Assembly (NCBI GenBank): GCA_030770535.1
Contig: JASVEC010000001.1
Location: 124,001-188,000 of the forward strand
DNA length: 64,000 nucleotides
Origin: Batkoa obscura
Lineage: Eukaryota > Entomophthoromycota > Entomophthoromycetes > Entomophthorales > Batkoaceae
Reading direction: 5' to 3'
Part shown: in pieces, positions 1 through 11,971 of the stretch
How positions within the stretch are numbered: the first letter of the stretch is position 1
Layout of the letters: the number at the start of each line of letters is the position of its first letter
Program-made: the position numbers and the translations under genes
Notes under the pieces: generated by a model
Database searches by the model: none
The model's input: the letters and a program-made list of their open reading frames with translations, nothing else
What the model was told of the DNA's origin: nothing

Positions 1-348
1 CCAAATTTTCAGTTATTTTTGCAAGATAAGCTGGGGTTGATCTTTTAATTTTTGTATTTTCTATAAACTCTATAACTTTAATTGTAATTATATCGCTTTT
101 TTTTTATCTATCAGATACTGGATAGTAATGTAGTTTATTATCATGTTTAACAAAATGTAAATACTTTTTAATACCTTGTATTATTATTATTATTTTTGTA
201 TCTTTGTTTCTTCTATACTTTTTAAAAGTTATATATGGGGGTGTTTTCCCATTATTGACAGTTGAGTTATTAACTCTATTATGTTCACAAATAAAAATCT
301 CAAATTTTGAAATTAATTGATTAATATCTTCTATTTTACCTAATGCTT

Positions 349-544
349 TGTGAAATATTGCTTTATTTAGCTCTCGGATTGATTATAACGTAACAATCAC
401 TTAAGTTGCTGTGTTCTCAAGTTCAAATACAATCAAATCAGAGTCCCTTATTTTGATTTGCTGCGAGAATTTCTAACTTCATATTGTAAAGAATATTATC
501 TCCTTTTAATATCCATACTTATTGGAGTATAAAAGAGATTCTTC
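349..544 (+). repeat. Foldback family D, truncated copy
   Basis: This stretch is closely similar over its whole length to 56409-56603. It shares the start TGTGAAATATTGCTTTAT, the core GTTCTCAAGTTCAA and the end GGAGTATAAAAGAGAT. After 544 the similarity stops, so the right arm seen in the other copy is missing. It is probably a non-autonomous DNA element or a fragment of one. Confidence 0.6.
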
Positions 545-800
545 AATATGATAACTCGAGGCTTTTTAACTGAATTACTCCCTGATATCGTACTATTAAT
601 AAAGCCACTAAGTCTTTCTGAAAACGTCTTACGTAGATTTTACAGTAGTATTTTCTATTCTATTTGTTTTACATAGTTCGTAACTTATTACGTATTATTC
701 CTATTCATTTAAGTCTATCTTAGTTATATAAAGTAAGACCGTTCGACTCAAGGCAAGTTAATCAACCAAGAACTGCTTTTAACTCCTACCACTGAGTACC

Positions 801-876
801 AACTTTCACATTTTCTACTTAAATAGCACTTGAGAAACGGAAAAAGTGATGAAGCCAAAAAAAACATCCTCATATA
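801..876 (+). mobile_element. Family-A foldback MITE, 5'-truncated
   Basis: The right half of the roughly 105-bp element is present: AAATAGCACTTGAGAAACGG, then AAAAAGTGATGAAGCC and the end ACATCCTCATA. The left terminal repeat is not recognisable. Confidence 0.6.
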
Positions 877-900
877 ATGTTTACATACTTAATGTACAAT

Positions 901-1071
901 TTAGTTATAATCTGTTAAAACTTTTGATTGTAGTTGGCCAAGAATAACAAAGAAAATCAGTAATCCTAATAGAATTGAAATTTGGGCTAAAAATAATAAA
1001 GTTGTATTAGAAATTAAAGTACCAAATGTAAATATAAAGGTATTTTTGTTTAGTATAAAAAGTCCTAAAGT
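901..1071 (-). pseudogene. Possible C-terminal coding fragment with one membrane segment
   Basis: On the minus strand a 57-codon frame runs from 1071 to a TAA at 901-903. It encodes a polar, Thr/Asn-rich stretch (containing TFGTLISNTT) followed by a hydrophobic helix of about 20 residues (AQISILLGLLIFFVILG) and a short polar tail. That is the shape of a C-terminal membrane anchor. No start codon or upstream exon was identified, and an alternative reading treats part of it as an intron ending TTATTTTTAG. It may be the last exon of a decayed gene or chance; I do not recognise a family. Confidence 0.2.
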
Positions 1072-1232
1072 TTACATAAATATAAAAAAGTTATATTATT
1101 TAACTTTATACAAGGGCATCTATTTCTTATTTTCACTGGAGTATGTTTTCCACTGAATTGGACTGCATGTTACAAAAATTATAAATTAAAGAGGGTTTTT
1201 TGTTGATTAAAAACTCTTATAAATTACCAGAA

Positions 1233-2476
1233 TTACAAAGTTTTAATGAATTTTGAATATTGAACAGGATTTCGCCCTTCTACATCATGATAAATATTAT
1301 CATGATCCTTTTTAAATTTGTCATTTTTTACATCGTCTAAATCAAAGGCATCGTCATTATAGTCTAAAAAAATAAGATGTTAGTTGATTCATCTCGCCAC
1401 TTAATATTATATTACCTGTTTTAGTTGATTCATTTTGTTTCTTCCCAATTCTAAAGTATATTACCTTAAATGCTTGATGTATAGTTGGATCACAAAAGAA
1501 AGCAATAAAGTTAAGGGTCCCTAGTAAACCACCAGTAATAAATGAAAAAGCTTTTAAGTCTAAAGATTCAAAGTTTGCGAGATCATAAGCTGATTGACTT
1601 AATACATTTCCAAGATTAACAATAATCATGATTACTGGGTATAATAAGCTAAATATAAAATGTTAATATATATCAAATAAAAAATGAACTTAATATTACA
1701 TCCTTGAAGTTAGCAAACGAATGTTTTTTGTCATTTCAATTGAATTACTAGCATCCATAGCTACTTGATGCTCTTTTATTAAATTAGATCCTCGGAATAA
1801 TTTTATCAATACTAAAATTACAACGGCTAATAAATAAGCCATGCTGATAATTATTACTAAATTGCTAGCATAAAAATCAAGTAATCTAGAATAATTTTCA
1901 TCATCCGTTGCAAAATAGCAAGCATTAAATTTACTATACCCAAGGGCTCCAATAGCTGTGTAAAAGTCTCATTAGTACAATTTTATAAATAAAGTATTTG
2001 TATATGCTACCTAATGGTGGTATAGTAATTACAAGTGTGAGTAAAACAGATACGATCCAATACGCAGTTTCGATTTTTTTAGTTATATTAATGCCATGTA
2101 TAAAAACTAGCTGTAAGTTAATTCCAATAGCTACGTTAAGAAAAGCATAAAATAAAGGAAAAGCTAACGATTGATAAGCAATAAAGGTGCATAGCGGTGA
2201 GCCTCTGTAGTTGTTTCCTCTAGTCCATAACGGAAAAGTATGAGCCCAGATGTCATAGCATGAGATGACAGTTTGTAGTCTAAGAGACACCCTATCCACT
2301 AACTTACGATCATAAATTGCTATTAATTAAAATAAGATATTATATTTAAACAGTATGATTAAATTACTTAATCCGATCATTACTACTACAATCACACATG
2401 CCAAAGATAAAGAAACTATGGCTACCTTTGGAAACACTTCTTTCATTATATATCTTGCATTGGAAACTCCACTCAT
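1233..2476 (-). CDS. Seven-transmembrane receptor, Git3/cAMP-receptor-like, five exons
   Basis: Predicted G-protein-coupled receptor of the plasma membrane, 345 aa. Exons read from the minus strand are 2476-2368, 2319-2011, 1955-1700, 1648-1416 and 1363-1233. All introns are 48-55 bp with GT..AG ends. The first four exon lengths (109, 309, 256, 233) equal those of the paralogue at 6255-7473, which strongly supports the model. Exon 1 carries TM1. Exon 2 carries YDRKLVDRVSLRLQT and TM2-TM4, ending IPPLG. Exon 3 has an extracellular-loop Cys (NACYF) and TM5. Exon 4 has LLYPV (TM6) and GTLNFIAFFCDPTI (TM7). Exon 5 is a charged cytoplasmic tail. The fold resembles fungal Git3/cAMP-receptor-like proteins; ligand and G-protein partner are unknown. 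The start is the only in-frame ATG before TM1. Confidence 0.75.
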
Positions 2477-3077
2477 CTTTAGTTGAAAAATTAGATAAAT
2501 TAGATAACCTTTTAAATCAAACTATACACAATATTCTTATATAGTGCACTTTTATATATAGTGCTTTGAATTATTAAACCTGTTTTCAAGCAGCATGAAA
2601 TTTTGTTCTGTTTCATTTTCATATTTTTCATCAAAAGTCAACATACCATCTTAAAAGTATAATTTAAAGCTTTTTATCCCTTAGTCTATATATGTTTGTA
2701 AGTTTTGATATGCAAGTAAATTTAAAACAGCAATGCGTTTTCAGCAGACTCATAGTACACAACTATATTTCATCAATCATTTATAAAATAGTCATCTTTA
2801 TAAATAAAAATAGAAATAAACTTCTTATAGCCCTTACAATAATAAAATCTTATATTGAACTCCATATTGGTGTGGAAAAAAAACTAGATATTGTTTGAGG
2901 CAATATCTAGCTTGTATTAAAGGTATATAAAATACATATAGTATAAGTAAACCATATAAAATTTTCCATATTGCTATTTTGAACATTTAGCAAAACTAAA
3001 GATGGTTCCAGTCATAGCAATCTTTGAAACTTTTGGATCAAAGTAAAATTCCTAAATGTGGCATAGTAGCATCAACA

Positions 3078-3182
3078 TATGGGGATGTATTTTTTTGTTT
3101 AAGAATTTTACTAGCAGTTTTTCCACTCAAATAGCGCTTAAAAAATGGAAAAAGTAATAAAACCAAAAAAAACACCCCCATA
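3078..3182 (+). mobile_element. Family-A foldback MITE
   Basis: Full-length copy of about 105 bp. The left end is TATGGGGATGTATTTTTTT and the right end is ACACCCCCATA. The central stem is TTTTTCCA / TGGAAAAA around AGCGCT. The ends begin and finish with TA, as expected if TA is the duplicated target. Confidence 0.75.
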
Positions 3183-4308
3183 TCGAAACAGATAATGAAA
3201 AATCTGGTATTATATATATATATATTGCTATCTTTACGCTTTTATATTTTTGGAAATATATTAAATAGTACCTAGTAATTGGAATACCGGATTTTTAAAA
3301 TTCAAATACTTAGTTTAAGATCTTAAGGCTTTAAGCCGAAGCTTATTAAAAATATACTTCCTCGAATGAACAATATCATACAAATCTAAAGCAAAGATTC
3401 ATTTTCATGAGTAACCAAAAGAGTACACTATTTTAGTAGCACTATTTATATTATCTTTATCTTTTAAAATTAAGAAATTACATGTTATTTTTATGAGATA
3501 ATATGTTTATGCTAGATGATTTATTTTTATATTATTTTTAAAAATTCAAAGGGATAGAATTCCGCAATAGGAGCTTGATTTAGTTACTTTTTCATTAGCG
3601 AACCGTGGTGCCACAATTTAATGTATATAAATTTAACGTTATAAATCATATGGACCAATTTCCATCGTCTAGAATATTTCTATTTTTTACTAGTTTACAT
3701 TATAAAAATTAGAACATGTAACCAATTTATCTAGCACCGTATTTTTGCTAATTGGAACATCTACAGACGTCAAAGCTGAAATGAATACACCTTAGGCTTA
3801 ACTTGACTTCTATGTAGAATTGCAAATTGAATGATTTCTCAAATGTTTGTAACTTAAATCAATTTTTAACATCTTGTACAGTGCTAATATAAATTGCCCC
3901 AAAAATCAAAGCACTCAACTTTGAATGCTCATTTGTTAATAAAAGTAATTAAAAAGGGCTGCTTTTTTTAGGAAACTACTAAAATCATAGCATCTTTTGC
4001 TAACTTCACTACAAAATTCAATACAGCCAATCAAATGGTTGAATTCAATTGTTTAATTTTACAGTTATTAAAGTGAGAAATGGAGGTTTTGAGTTGTTTC
4101 AGCACGGTTTAGCAAATATTTTGCACTAGATATTGAAAATATATTCGTTTTAACAAACTTGCCTTAAGCTTTGTAAGTAAAAATCGCTTCTTTAATTATA
4201 TAATAACTTTTAATGTAATATCCTGTGCTAGATATAAAAACTAGTTAATAACTTTGATTAACATATTTAATATATAGTAATATTTTTTATTTAAATTAAA
4301 TTAAAATT

Positions 4309-4387
4309 TTTATATTTTTATTTTTATTTTTATTTTTATTTTTATTTTTATTTTTATTTTTATTTTTATTTTTATTTTTATTTTTAT
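4309..4387. repeat. TTTTTA microsatellite
   Basis: About a dozen tandem TTTTTA hexamers in an otherwise AT-rich stretch. Confidence 0.9.
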
Positions 4388-4530
4388 ATTTAAATATTTT
4401 TTTTATTAAAAAGCAAAAATGTTTAATAGCTTTAAATTATTTTATTACAATACGTATTATAGATTGGCAGAATTTCTATTAAATTTAATAAAAATTACTA
4501 TATTAAGAAAGGTTTTACTAATGTAATTTA

Positions 4531-4633
4531 TATGAGGATGTTTTTTAGCTTCATCACTTTTTCCGTTTCTCAAGTGCTATTTAAGTGGAAAAATTGTTAG
4601 TGAAATTCTTAAACACAAAAATACATCCCCATA
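4531..4633 (-). mobile_element. Family-A foldback MITE
   Basis: Full-length copy in the opposite orientation. It begins TATGAGGATGTTTTTTAGC and ends ATACATCCCCATA. The central palindrome is degenerate (AGTGCT). Confidence 0.75.
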
Positions 4634-4750
4634 TGTTCAGATGGATCAAACTGGAAATGGGGTACTTAGTTTCTATATTATAGCACGATACAAAACATAA
4701 ACACTCTAATATTTTCAAACATAAAGTGCTTATTTATACTCACATTTGAT

Positions 4751-4780
4751 GAAGGTGAAGGTGAAGGTGAAGGTGAAGGT
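4751..4780. repeat. GAAGGT x5 minisatellite
   Basis: Five exact tandem copies of the hexamer GAAGGT. It is unusually G-rich for this window. I see no reading frame that uses it. Confidence 0.85.
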
Positions 4781-6254
4781 ATCAGGACAAAATCTTTGAT
4801 ATGTTGCAGGACGTTTTTTAAAATACTATATCAAATTACAAGGCTAATCAAAAAGTTTTTAATTAGTCACTGGATTTTTTAAAGTGATTATGCTAGGGAG
4901 CCTTTCTAAGGATATTAAACTAAATTTGATACTAAGAGATGTTATAAGTGATTTTGAATTTTGGATCTTGATAGTACAAACTAAAAATTCTTTTAAAGGT
5001 TGAGACTTTAAATACTCATTACAAGTGTTAGTTTTATAGATATTAAATTATTAATGGATAAATGCTAATATAAAATTGCTAAATTTGAGTATAAACGGAG
5101 TTTAGATATGTGTCCTAACTTTTGTACAAAATTTCAAGGTATAGATTATATTACTTTCAATGATTTCAAGCAATTGAATAGACAGGTTGTCAACTATCCT
5201 CTTTAATTGTGGATTTTAATCATATCAGATTCTGTATAAACATAAACTGCTTTAATGTTAGATTATATTGATAAAGTGAAATTGTAGTATGTTTTATTAT
5301 TTTAATTGATTTCAAGTAGACTTAACATGTTAACTTGGTATGGCTAACTAGGCTTAACAGGTATGTTTTTTTTGGAGAACATATGCCTAAGGAAGCAGCT
5401 TTTCTATTACATTAGCAAAATGCATATCCCTAAACAGTGATATTCTTTTCTAATCTATATTGTTCTTTAACCATTTTAAGTTTTTTGAATATATATTATG
5501 CATCATGATAAATTTAAGCATAAATTTCTATTCTTTCATAAATTTCAAAAGTTCTGTTCCCAAAGATGAATGTCTAAATATATAATTAATGAAAGCTACT
5601 TAATCAAGTTTTGTAAATAAAATATATAACAAATTTGATAAGAACTGTGAAATGAAATCATTTGATGTGGTTTTTTCTAAAATACACTATTATGCCAAAC
5701 AGCCGAAGCACTACTTCAAAAAAGGTAAGAAATAAAATTCTATACAGCACCATTACATTTTCTATAATATTTTGATTTTCCAATACTACTCACACTGCTT
5801 TTACGTTTTTTTTTCGAAAGTAGACATAAGTAATAAATATACAATATATTTTAAACCGAAGCTACTAAAAAAGTTGGTACTTGTAGACTTAGCCGATAAC
5901 TACTCATATACCTAGAGCCAATAAGTTATATACTCGATATTGCCAATCAGAACTAATTTGTCAAACTAAAATTCCAAAATTGAAATTAAAGCTAGTTTCA
6001 AAAAAAATTGACTGTAAATTCTTTTAAAAAAATAACATGATAAAGAAACAAGTTTGCCAAAATTAATACAGGTTATATATCAATATAGAAGTATTTGGGA
6101 TCATCAACCCAAAATAATCTCAGGAGTATAAATACTTGACTTAATTTATAAATTTATTAATATTATTCCATTAACACAATATATCTATTTAATACTATTA
6201 TAATAAGCTTTTATAACAAATAATTGATTTTTTGACCATACTATTAAACAAGAT

Positions 6255-7473
6255 ATGGACACTACTCCTTTTCAAACTTATTTAACGAAAAAATATGTCC
6301 CAGTTGCTTCTTATTTATCAGCGTCCTTAGCAGCACTTGTGATTATCTTTATGATTGGAATGTGTATGTCTTCGTTATTTAGTTGTACTATTTATCTAAT
6401 CACTTTTTAGCTATTTATGATCGTAAGTTAGTAGATCGGGTTTCCTTGAGACTCCAAACTGCACTGGCAGCTTATGACTTTTGGTTACATACCGGGTCGT
6501 TGTGGAAGACCCCTTATGCAAAAGGTCCAGGACCACTTTGCGTTTTTTTTGGATGGAATATGGTATCGTTTACGTTATTTTACTTCTTCATAAATGTATC
6601 CATCGCTGTAAACCTCCAACTTGTATTCATTCATAATAAGCAGATCACTAGAACAATCGAAACTGCATATTGGATAGTCCCAGCAATACTCTCCCTTATA
6701 ATTACAATCCCTCCACTTGGTAACTTTGTTATTGTAACAATAATAGAATCATTAACTCATAAGATTAGCTTTAGGAAGATTCGGCTGGTATTCTTATGGC
6801 GGCTGTTATATGACTGCGCCTGATGGAGATGAGTATCAGATGAAAATGCTAGATTTCTTTGGTGTTCAACTTTGGAGATCATTATCACTTATATATCTTA
6901 TAGTTATAGTTATACTAGTATTTATGAAATTAGTTCGTGGGGCCGCATTAGTTGATTCCAACAGGCTAAATATGGATCCAGAGTTTTCACCAAAGGCTAC
7001 AAAATCCATAAGGTTATTGGGCTATAGAATGTATTAATTTATTTTTCAATTTTATATGTAATTAAATTTTAGATTATTATATCCTGTAGGAGTACTGATT
7101 GCCTACTCCGCTGGAATTATATCCCAAATCTATTATGATTTTGTTGATGGAGCTAGCCCTGCTTTGGATGCACTTTCTTTTATCACGTATCCTCTTGGTG
7201 GAACATTAAACTTTATTGCTTTTTTTTGTGATCCTACAGTCCACAATGCAATTACAGTTGTCTACGATAGAATTAAAAATAAATCAACTGTGACAAAAGA
7301 TGATGGTATGCTTTTACTTGTTTAATTATACAAACTAAAATATTTTAGATAATCAACTCAGCGTGGAAATGGGCAGAGTTGATTCGAATTTAAAAGACAA
7401 TAAAACTAAGTACGGGTTCGAAAGTGGCTACGAAAATAATCAAGCACTTGCTACTTTGTTGAAATCTTTGTAA
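6255..7473 (+). CDS. Seven-transmembrane receptor, Git3/cAMP-receptor-like, five exons
   Basis: Predicted plasma-membrane GPCR, 343 aa. Exons are 6255-6363, 6411-6719, 6775-7030, 7073-7305 and 7349-7473. Introns are 42-55 bp, with donors GTATGT, GTAACT, GTATTA and GTATGC. TM1 lies in exon 1 (SLAALVIIFMIGM). Exon 2 has YDRKLVDRVSLRLQT and two strong hydrophobic helices, ending IPPLG. Exon 3 reads RFGWYSYGGCYMTAP, a loop with the Cys expected in the second extracellular loop, then TM5. Exon 4 has LLYPVGVLIAY and GTLNFIAFFCDPTVHNA (TM6, TM7). Exon 5 is a hydrophilic tail ending LLKSL. It is the intact sister of the divergent minus-strand gene and of the decayed copy downstream. The G-protein-coupling role is inferred from the fold; no ligand is indicated. 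Confidence 0.8.
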
Positions 7474-8736
7474 ATACATTTTTGAATAATAAACTTATTA
7501 TTGATTTCAAAAGCTGTTCTAATATTTTTACTAACAAATCTATTGTATGAGGTGATATAGTCAATATAATCTCATAAGGATGTAATGAAATAATGTTGTT
7601 AATTCGAAGCTATTTTTTGTAACTTTCATTTCTAAAAGCTAGCTTAATTTTAAGTTAACTTTCCTTTTATGATATTGTTGAAGTTATGAAGTATAAAGAT
7701 GTGAACAAATAAAAAATAAAAAATAAAAAATAAACATCTAGATCTGAAGTAACCTTGCAAGCCTCTATTTTTTTGAAACTCTTAAAGCCATTCAATTCTT
7801 TAAGGGTAGTTTTTCCGTCGCAATACTGGAACTACATATGATATAGTTTGGTTATGGCTTTTTACTGATATAACATTAGTAATGTTTGATAAAAGAAAGT
7901 TCACATTAATTCATTCATCGGCTTTGGTCATGCTACTATCAGCTTACCCCAAGTCACGATGTCACATTTTTTTGAAAAAACAAACGAGTTAAATTTGAGA
8001 TAATTTTTGGTTTTTTTCTACTGTAGACCTATCTTTGTTCTTGTTATACCACAATTCCTAAAGTTATTTTTATATCAAATAAAACCTGTTTTTGATTAAG
8101 AACATTTTGTTATTTTTTTCAATTTTATTAATTTATTTTCATTAGGAATATATTTGGATGAAACATGTTCAATGTTTTAAAGTTACATAGTTTTTATAAA
8201 TTGAGTACAAACCATAGCTAAAATATTTTTTTAAATTTTATTTAGTTAAACTTAATACCAGACTTATGTTTTTTCAAATAGTCTATTTCACTGCAATTTA
8301 CCTGTAATTAATAACCATCGTCTACTTTATCATTTGGTGCATTAATTTTGCAAATAAGCTGGGCTATCTAAAATATACTATTATAGTACCCTTTTTAATA
8401 AGCAAACATAAACAGCTTTTTACGCTATAAAAACGAAAATTGTTAAAACTTCCTTTTTTATTTTTACTCTTTTCTTATACAAGCAACTACTAATTTTAGG
8501 CATTTACTTTCCTATAAATTTATGTATACATTCCTCTAAACTCTACAAATTATTTATTTTGTCCGCAAAACAGGATGGTCATAAGCAAACGGTGACTTTT
8601 ACCACTCTACCTATTTTATCAACATCTTCCAATGATATTATTATTCTTATACTTATAATTTTTTATAACACATCATTGAATTTGTTCTCTAATTCCTTAG
8701 AGAAGTTTTCCAGTGACATTGGTTTGTAAAATATGG

Positions 8737-8842
8737 TATGGGGATGTATTTTTATGTTTAAGAATTTTACTAACAATTTTTCCACTTAAATAGCGCTTAA
8801 AAGATAGAAAAAATAATGAAACCAAAAAAAACATCCTCGTAT
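8737..8842 (+). mobile_element. Family-A foldback MITE
   Basis: Full-length copy. It begins TATGGGGATGTATTTTTATG and ends AACATCCTCGTA, with an intact AGCGCT centre. Confidence 0.75.
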
Positions 8843-9341
8843 AAAACCTGTTTTTTAATTAAAACTTTGGTAGATTTAAGCCTAGTTTTAAAGTGTAATG
8901 AAATAGATGTATTAAACGCATCATGTTCCTACTTTCATAGAGCAAAATAGTTTATATTTATGTTGTGTTTTATGTATAGCAATGGGGGTTCCTGTTACCA
9001 CTTTGATGATTTTAATGAAATAATTTATCATTTAATACTTCTACAACCTTTGTGCATTATTGTTTTAACTGGTTTGTATTTAGTCTACAAATGTAACATT
9101 TGGTACTTGGTTAGATGCAATAAATTTAACTAAAATGCTATCACAGTATTTTAAATTCTATAAACTACTGTTTTAACTGTGATGTAATATATATAATTTT
9201 ATTTATTCAAATATTACTACATAGCATAGCCCTTTAATTATGTGGATTTTTATGCTATAAATATAACTAAAGTATAGAGGTTAAAAAAATAAACTAAAAT
9301 AAAAAAAGTTCAAATTAACATTGCTTTTATCTTATATTATG

Positions 9342-9442
9342 TATAATGATGTTTTTTTTGGCTTCACTTTTCCATCTTTTAAGCGCTATTTGAGTGAAAA
9401 AATTGGTAGTAAAATTCTTAAACACAAAAATACATCTCCATA
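9342..9442 (-). mobile_element. Family-A foldback MITE
   Basis: Near full-length copy in the reverse orientation. It begins TATAATGATGTTTTTTTTGG and ends ATACATCTCCATA, with AGCGCT in the centre. It lies just upstream of the decayed receptor copy. Confidence 0.7.
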
Positions 9443-9574
9443 TAACTTGATTTAAAAGTGAAATTATATAAGTAAAAAGTAAACTTATTTATTATTTTTT
9501 AAAAGCGGGACCTAGCCCTTCTGAAGTATACTTGTCTGAATAATTTATTCTAATTGTATATTACATATCATCGC

Positions 9575-10677
9575 GATTACTATTGCTGGTGATTATATTT
9601 ATAATTGGAATGTGTGAATCCATTATTTTTTAATATTATTTAAGCCCAACTTATTGTAGCCATATACCATCGCCAACTTGTAAATAGAGTATCTTTGAGA
9701 TCACAAACTGCGTTGACAACCTATGACTTTTGGTTGCATATAGGACCACTTTGCTCTTTTTTTGGGTGGGCCACAATAATATTTGCGTTATTCTATTCCT
9801 TCATGAATATATCTATTGCTGTAAACCCCCAGCTCATATTCATTCATAATAAATCAATTACTAAAAGAATGAAAGCTATGTACTGTGTAGCTCCTGTATT
9901 TTTTTCGCTTTTGATTACACCTCCTGCACTTGCTAGATTTTTTATAGACACATAATTGAATTTGCTAACTCATAAAACTAGCTTTAGAAAAATTCGGTTG
10001 GAGTGGTTACGCCAGTTGTTATTTACCCGCAGCTAAGGGAGAAGAATGTCAGATGAAAACGTTGGATTTTTTTGTGTTTAACTTTGGAGACTATTAGCAC
10101 TTACCTATCTCATTGTTGCCATTACTATTTTGTTTATGAAATTAATTCCAGAAACTGCATTAATTGACATCAATAGACTCAACAAGGATACTAAATTTTC
10201 ATCAAAAGCATTCAAGACCATTAAGCAATTAGGCCACAGAATGCATTACTACTAATTTTTTTGTTTTTTCAAAGTTACTAAATTTTTAGATTGCTATATC
10301 CTATAGTAATGTTAATCGCTTACTTTTCTGAGGTTATATCTCGGATTCACTACAATTTTAATGATAAGCCTAACTTTATCTTAGATCCGTTAACTTATGT
10401 TACTTACCCATTAGCTGGTACATTAAACTTTATTACCTTTTCTTGTGATCCTACAGTTTATAATTCGATTAAAGTAGCTTACTATAGGATTAAAGATAAG
10501 TTGAATGATATAAAAGGGGATGGTATGTTTATTATTTGATTTATTTTTATAAACTCATAGCTTTTAATTTATTAAGATAATATGAAAATGTATGGCATCA
10601 CCTCGGATTTAGAAGTTGGAAATAGTGGTGATAATTACAAAAAGAATTCTGTTAATAATGAAGAATTTGTCATCTAA
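9575..10677 (+). pseudogene. Decayed Git3-like seven-transmembrane receptor
   Basis: This is the third member of the 0-10 kb receptor family, clearly homologous to 6255-7473 exon by exon. Recognisable pieces are a TM1 remnant with no usable ATG (near 9575-9620), an exon-2 counterpart from about 9670 (NRVSLRSQTALTTYDFWLH), an exon-3 counterpart with FGWSGYASCYLP, an exon-4 counterpart (10291-10523; LAGTLNFITFSCDPTVYNS) and a tail exon ending at 10677. Relative to the intact sister it lacks about 12 residues between TM2 and TM3. It has lost the intron-2 donor (GCTAGA where GGTAAC is expected), and a TAA replaces the CAA of the VQLW motif. It is most likely a pseudogene formed by tandem duplication. 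Exact ends are uncertain. Confidence 0.75.
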
Positions 10678-11461
10678 TTAAATCCTTGTAATATGAATTT
10701 TATAATAGAAACTGTTTAAAAAGTACATTTATTACGCTATTATTTTCCTAAGCTAATGTCATTAAGCCAATGTAAATTATTGAAATAGCATGATGACTGT
10801 TTGTGTAAAAACATAAAATCATGTGTATTTTAATTATTAGTTTGACTTTTGGAATATTGTTTAGTGTATTTAGTTTTAAAAAACAATTAGGTAGTTTCTT
10901 CTAGTGAAGTTATTGATAATAAAATAAATACTAACAGTAAGGAAAATATCTGTATGTTATATATATTTGTATCAAATGTAACTAGAGCTTGCTTTATTTT
11001 GAACTCCTTAAAATATACTCAACCTTTTTGATGAAATTTTTTTTTAATTTGATATTGGAACTATAAGGGATAGAAGCTAATTCGAACTCCTTACTTATAT
11101 ATTCGTAATAAGGAAGTAGATCGAAGTTGTACATCAGCGTTATTCATTGTATTTGGTCATCCAATCACTACTTTAATCCAAACCATAGTACTACCCCTTT
11201 TCCAACTATGTGTTATTGTAAGATGCCACATTATTAAAAGCTCAGTACCTTATAGTTTATATTTGAGTTATTTTTCTACCTCTATTATCAAATTCAACTT
11301 CTCACTAGTCTCGTTTTAGTCTAATTTTTAAACCTATTATCAAGAGCATGACTAGCTAGAAAAATCTTTACTTTTTAACCAAATCATATTATTACTTTTA
11401 ATTAGCTGTAGTAATAAATTAGTAATTTTTGAAATTATATCCAAATCAAATATACCTTTTT
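10678..11461. other. Intergenic, no feature seen
   Basis: AT-rich sequence between the decayed receptor and the Pol III-like unit. I see no coding or RNA signal in it. Confidence 0.4.
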
Positions 11462-11828
11462 TGAGGTCGTTTGGCATAGCTGTAGCTAGCTATTGCCATT
11501 CAGTCTCAACTACGGGTTCAAACCCCATGACTGTAGCAATTATGAGTATTTAGCTACTGTATGATTGTTTATGGAATATGGTTATACTCGTAAATTAGCA
11601 TCCTATAAGTTGGTGGTTATCCAAGTATAAGTGCTATTCAAGCTAATGGATATTTGTTAGCTATAGTTAAACTACTAGTATATCTTCTAGTAATGTCCTT
11701 GTTTAAGATGTTTGGACAAGCAGTAGTCTACAGTGGGTTATTCTGTAGACTTAAATACAAGTTTATACTGAATTAAGTACAGCTTGGGAAGTCCTATGGT
11801 ATTTTTATTAAATACCATAGGGCTTTTT
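11462..11828 (+). ncRNA. tRNA-like, Pol III-type repeat or structured RNA (SINE candidate)
   Basis: The segment starts with an A-box-like TGGCATAGCTG (11472-11482) and a B-box-like GGTTCAAACC (11515-11524), spaced about 43 bp apart as in a tRNA gene. It does not fold into a full tRNA because the acceptor ends do not pair. Downstream are two strong hairpins: AGTCTACAG / CTGTAGACT (11725-11751) and CCTATGGTATTT / AAATACCATAGG (11793-11821). A T5 run (11824-11828) follows the second and would end Pol III transcription. This is the architecture of a tRNA-headed SINE or a Pol III non-coding RNA. Only one copy was noticed in the window, so its repeat status is unproven. Confidence 0.4.
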
Positions 11829-11971
11829 ATATTTAATTTGTATAAAAGTTTTGTTAAAATAAGAACAATAATGCTGTTATTTTTTTAAAATCATTAATAG
11901 ATCATTATGAATAAAGAGTAATAACGTAAATAATAAAATAGTATAACTAATAAATAAAAAAATAACTTTAT

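Larger units (their letters stand above)
1..900. other. Non-coding AT-rich stretch with repeat fragments
   Basis: I see no convincing gene here. It holds a truncated copy of the 300-bp foldback family (349-544) and the 3' part of a family-A element (801-876). A short TATGGGGGTGTTTT motif near 233-247 resembles one end of family A but has no partner end. Confidence 0.5.
2477..6254. other. Intergenic region between divergent receptor genes
   Basis: About 3.8 kb with no supported gene. The open frame 2692-2898 has no recognisable protein features. It holds two family-A elements (3078-3182 and 4531-4633), a TTTTTA microsatellite (4309-4387) and five GAAGGT repeats (4751-4780). Promoters for the flanking receptor genes should lie at its two ends. 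Confidence 0.5.
7474..9574. other. Intergenic, family-A elements only
   Basis: No gene is supported. It contains a short AATAAA-type run near 7711-7733 and two family-A elements (8737-8842 and 9342-9442). Confidence 0.5.
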
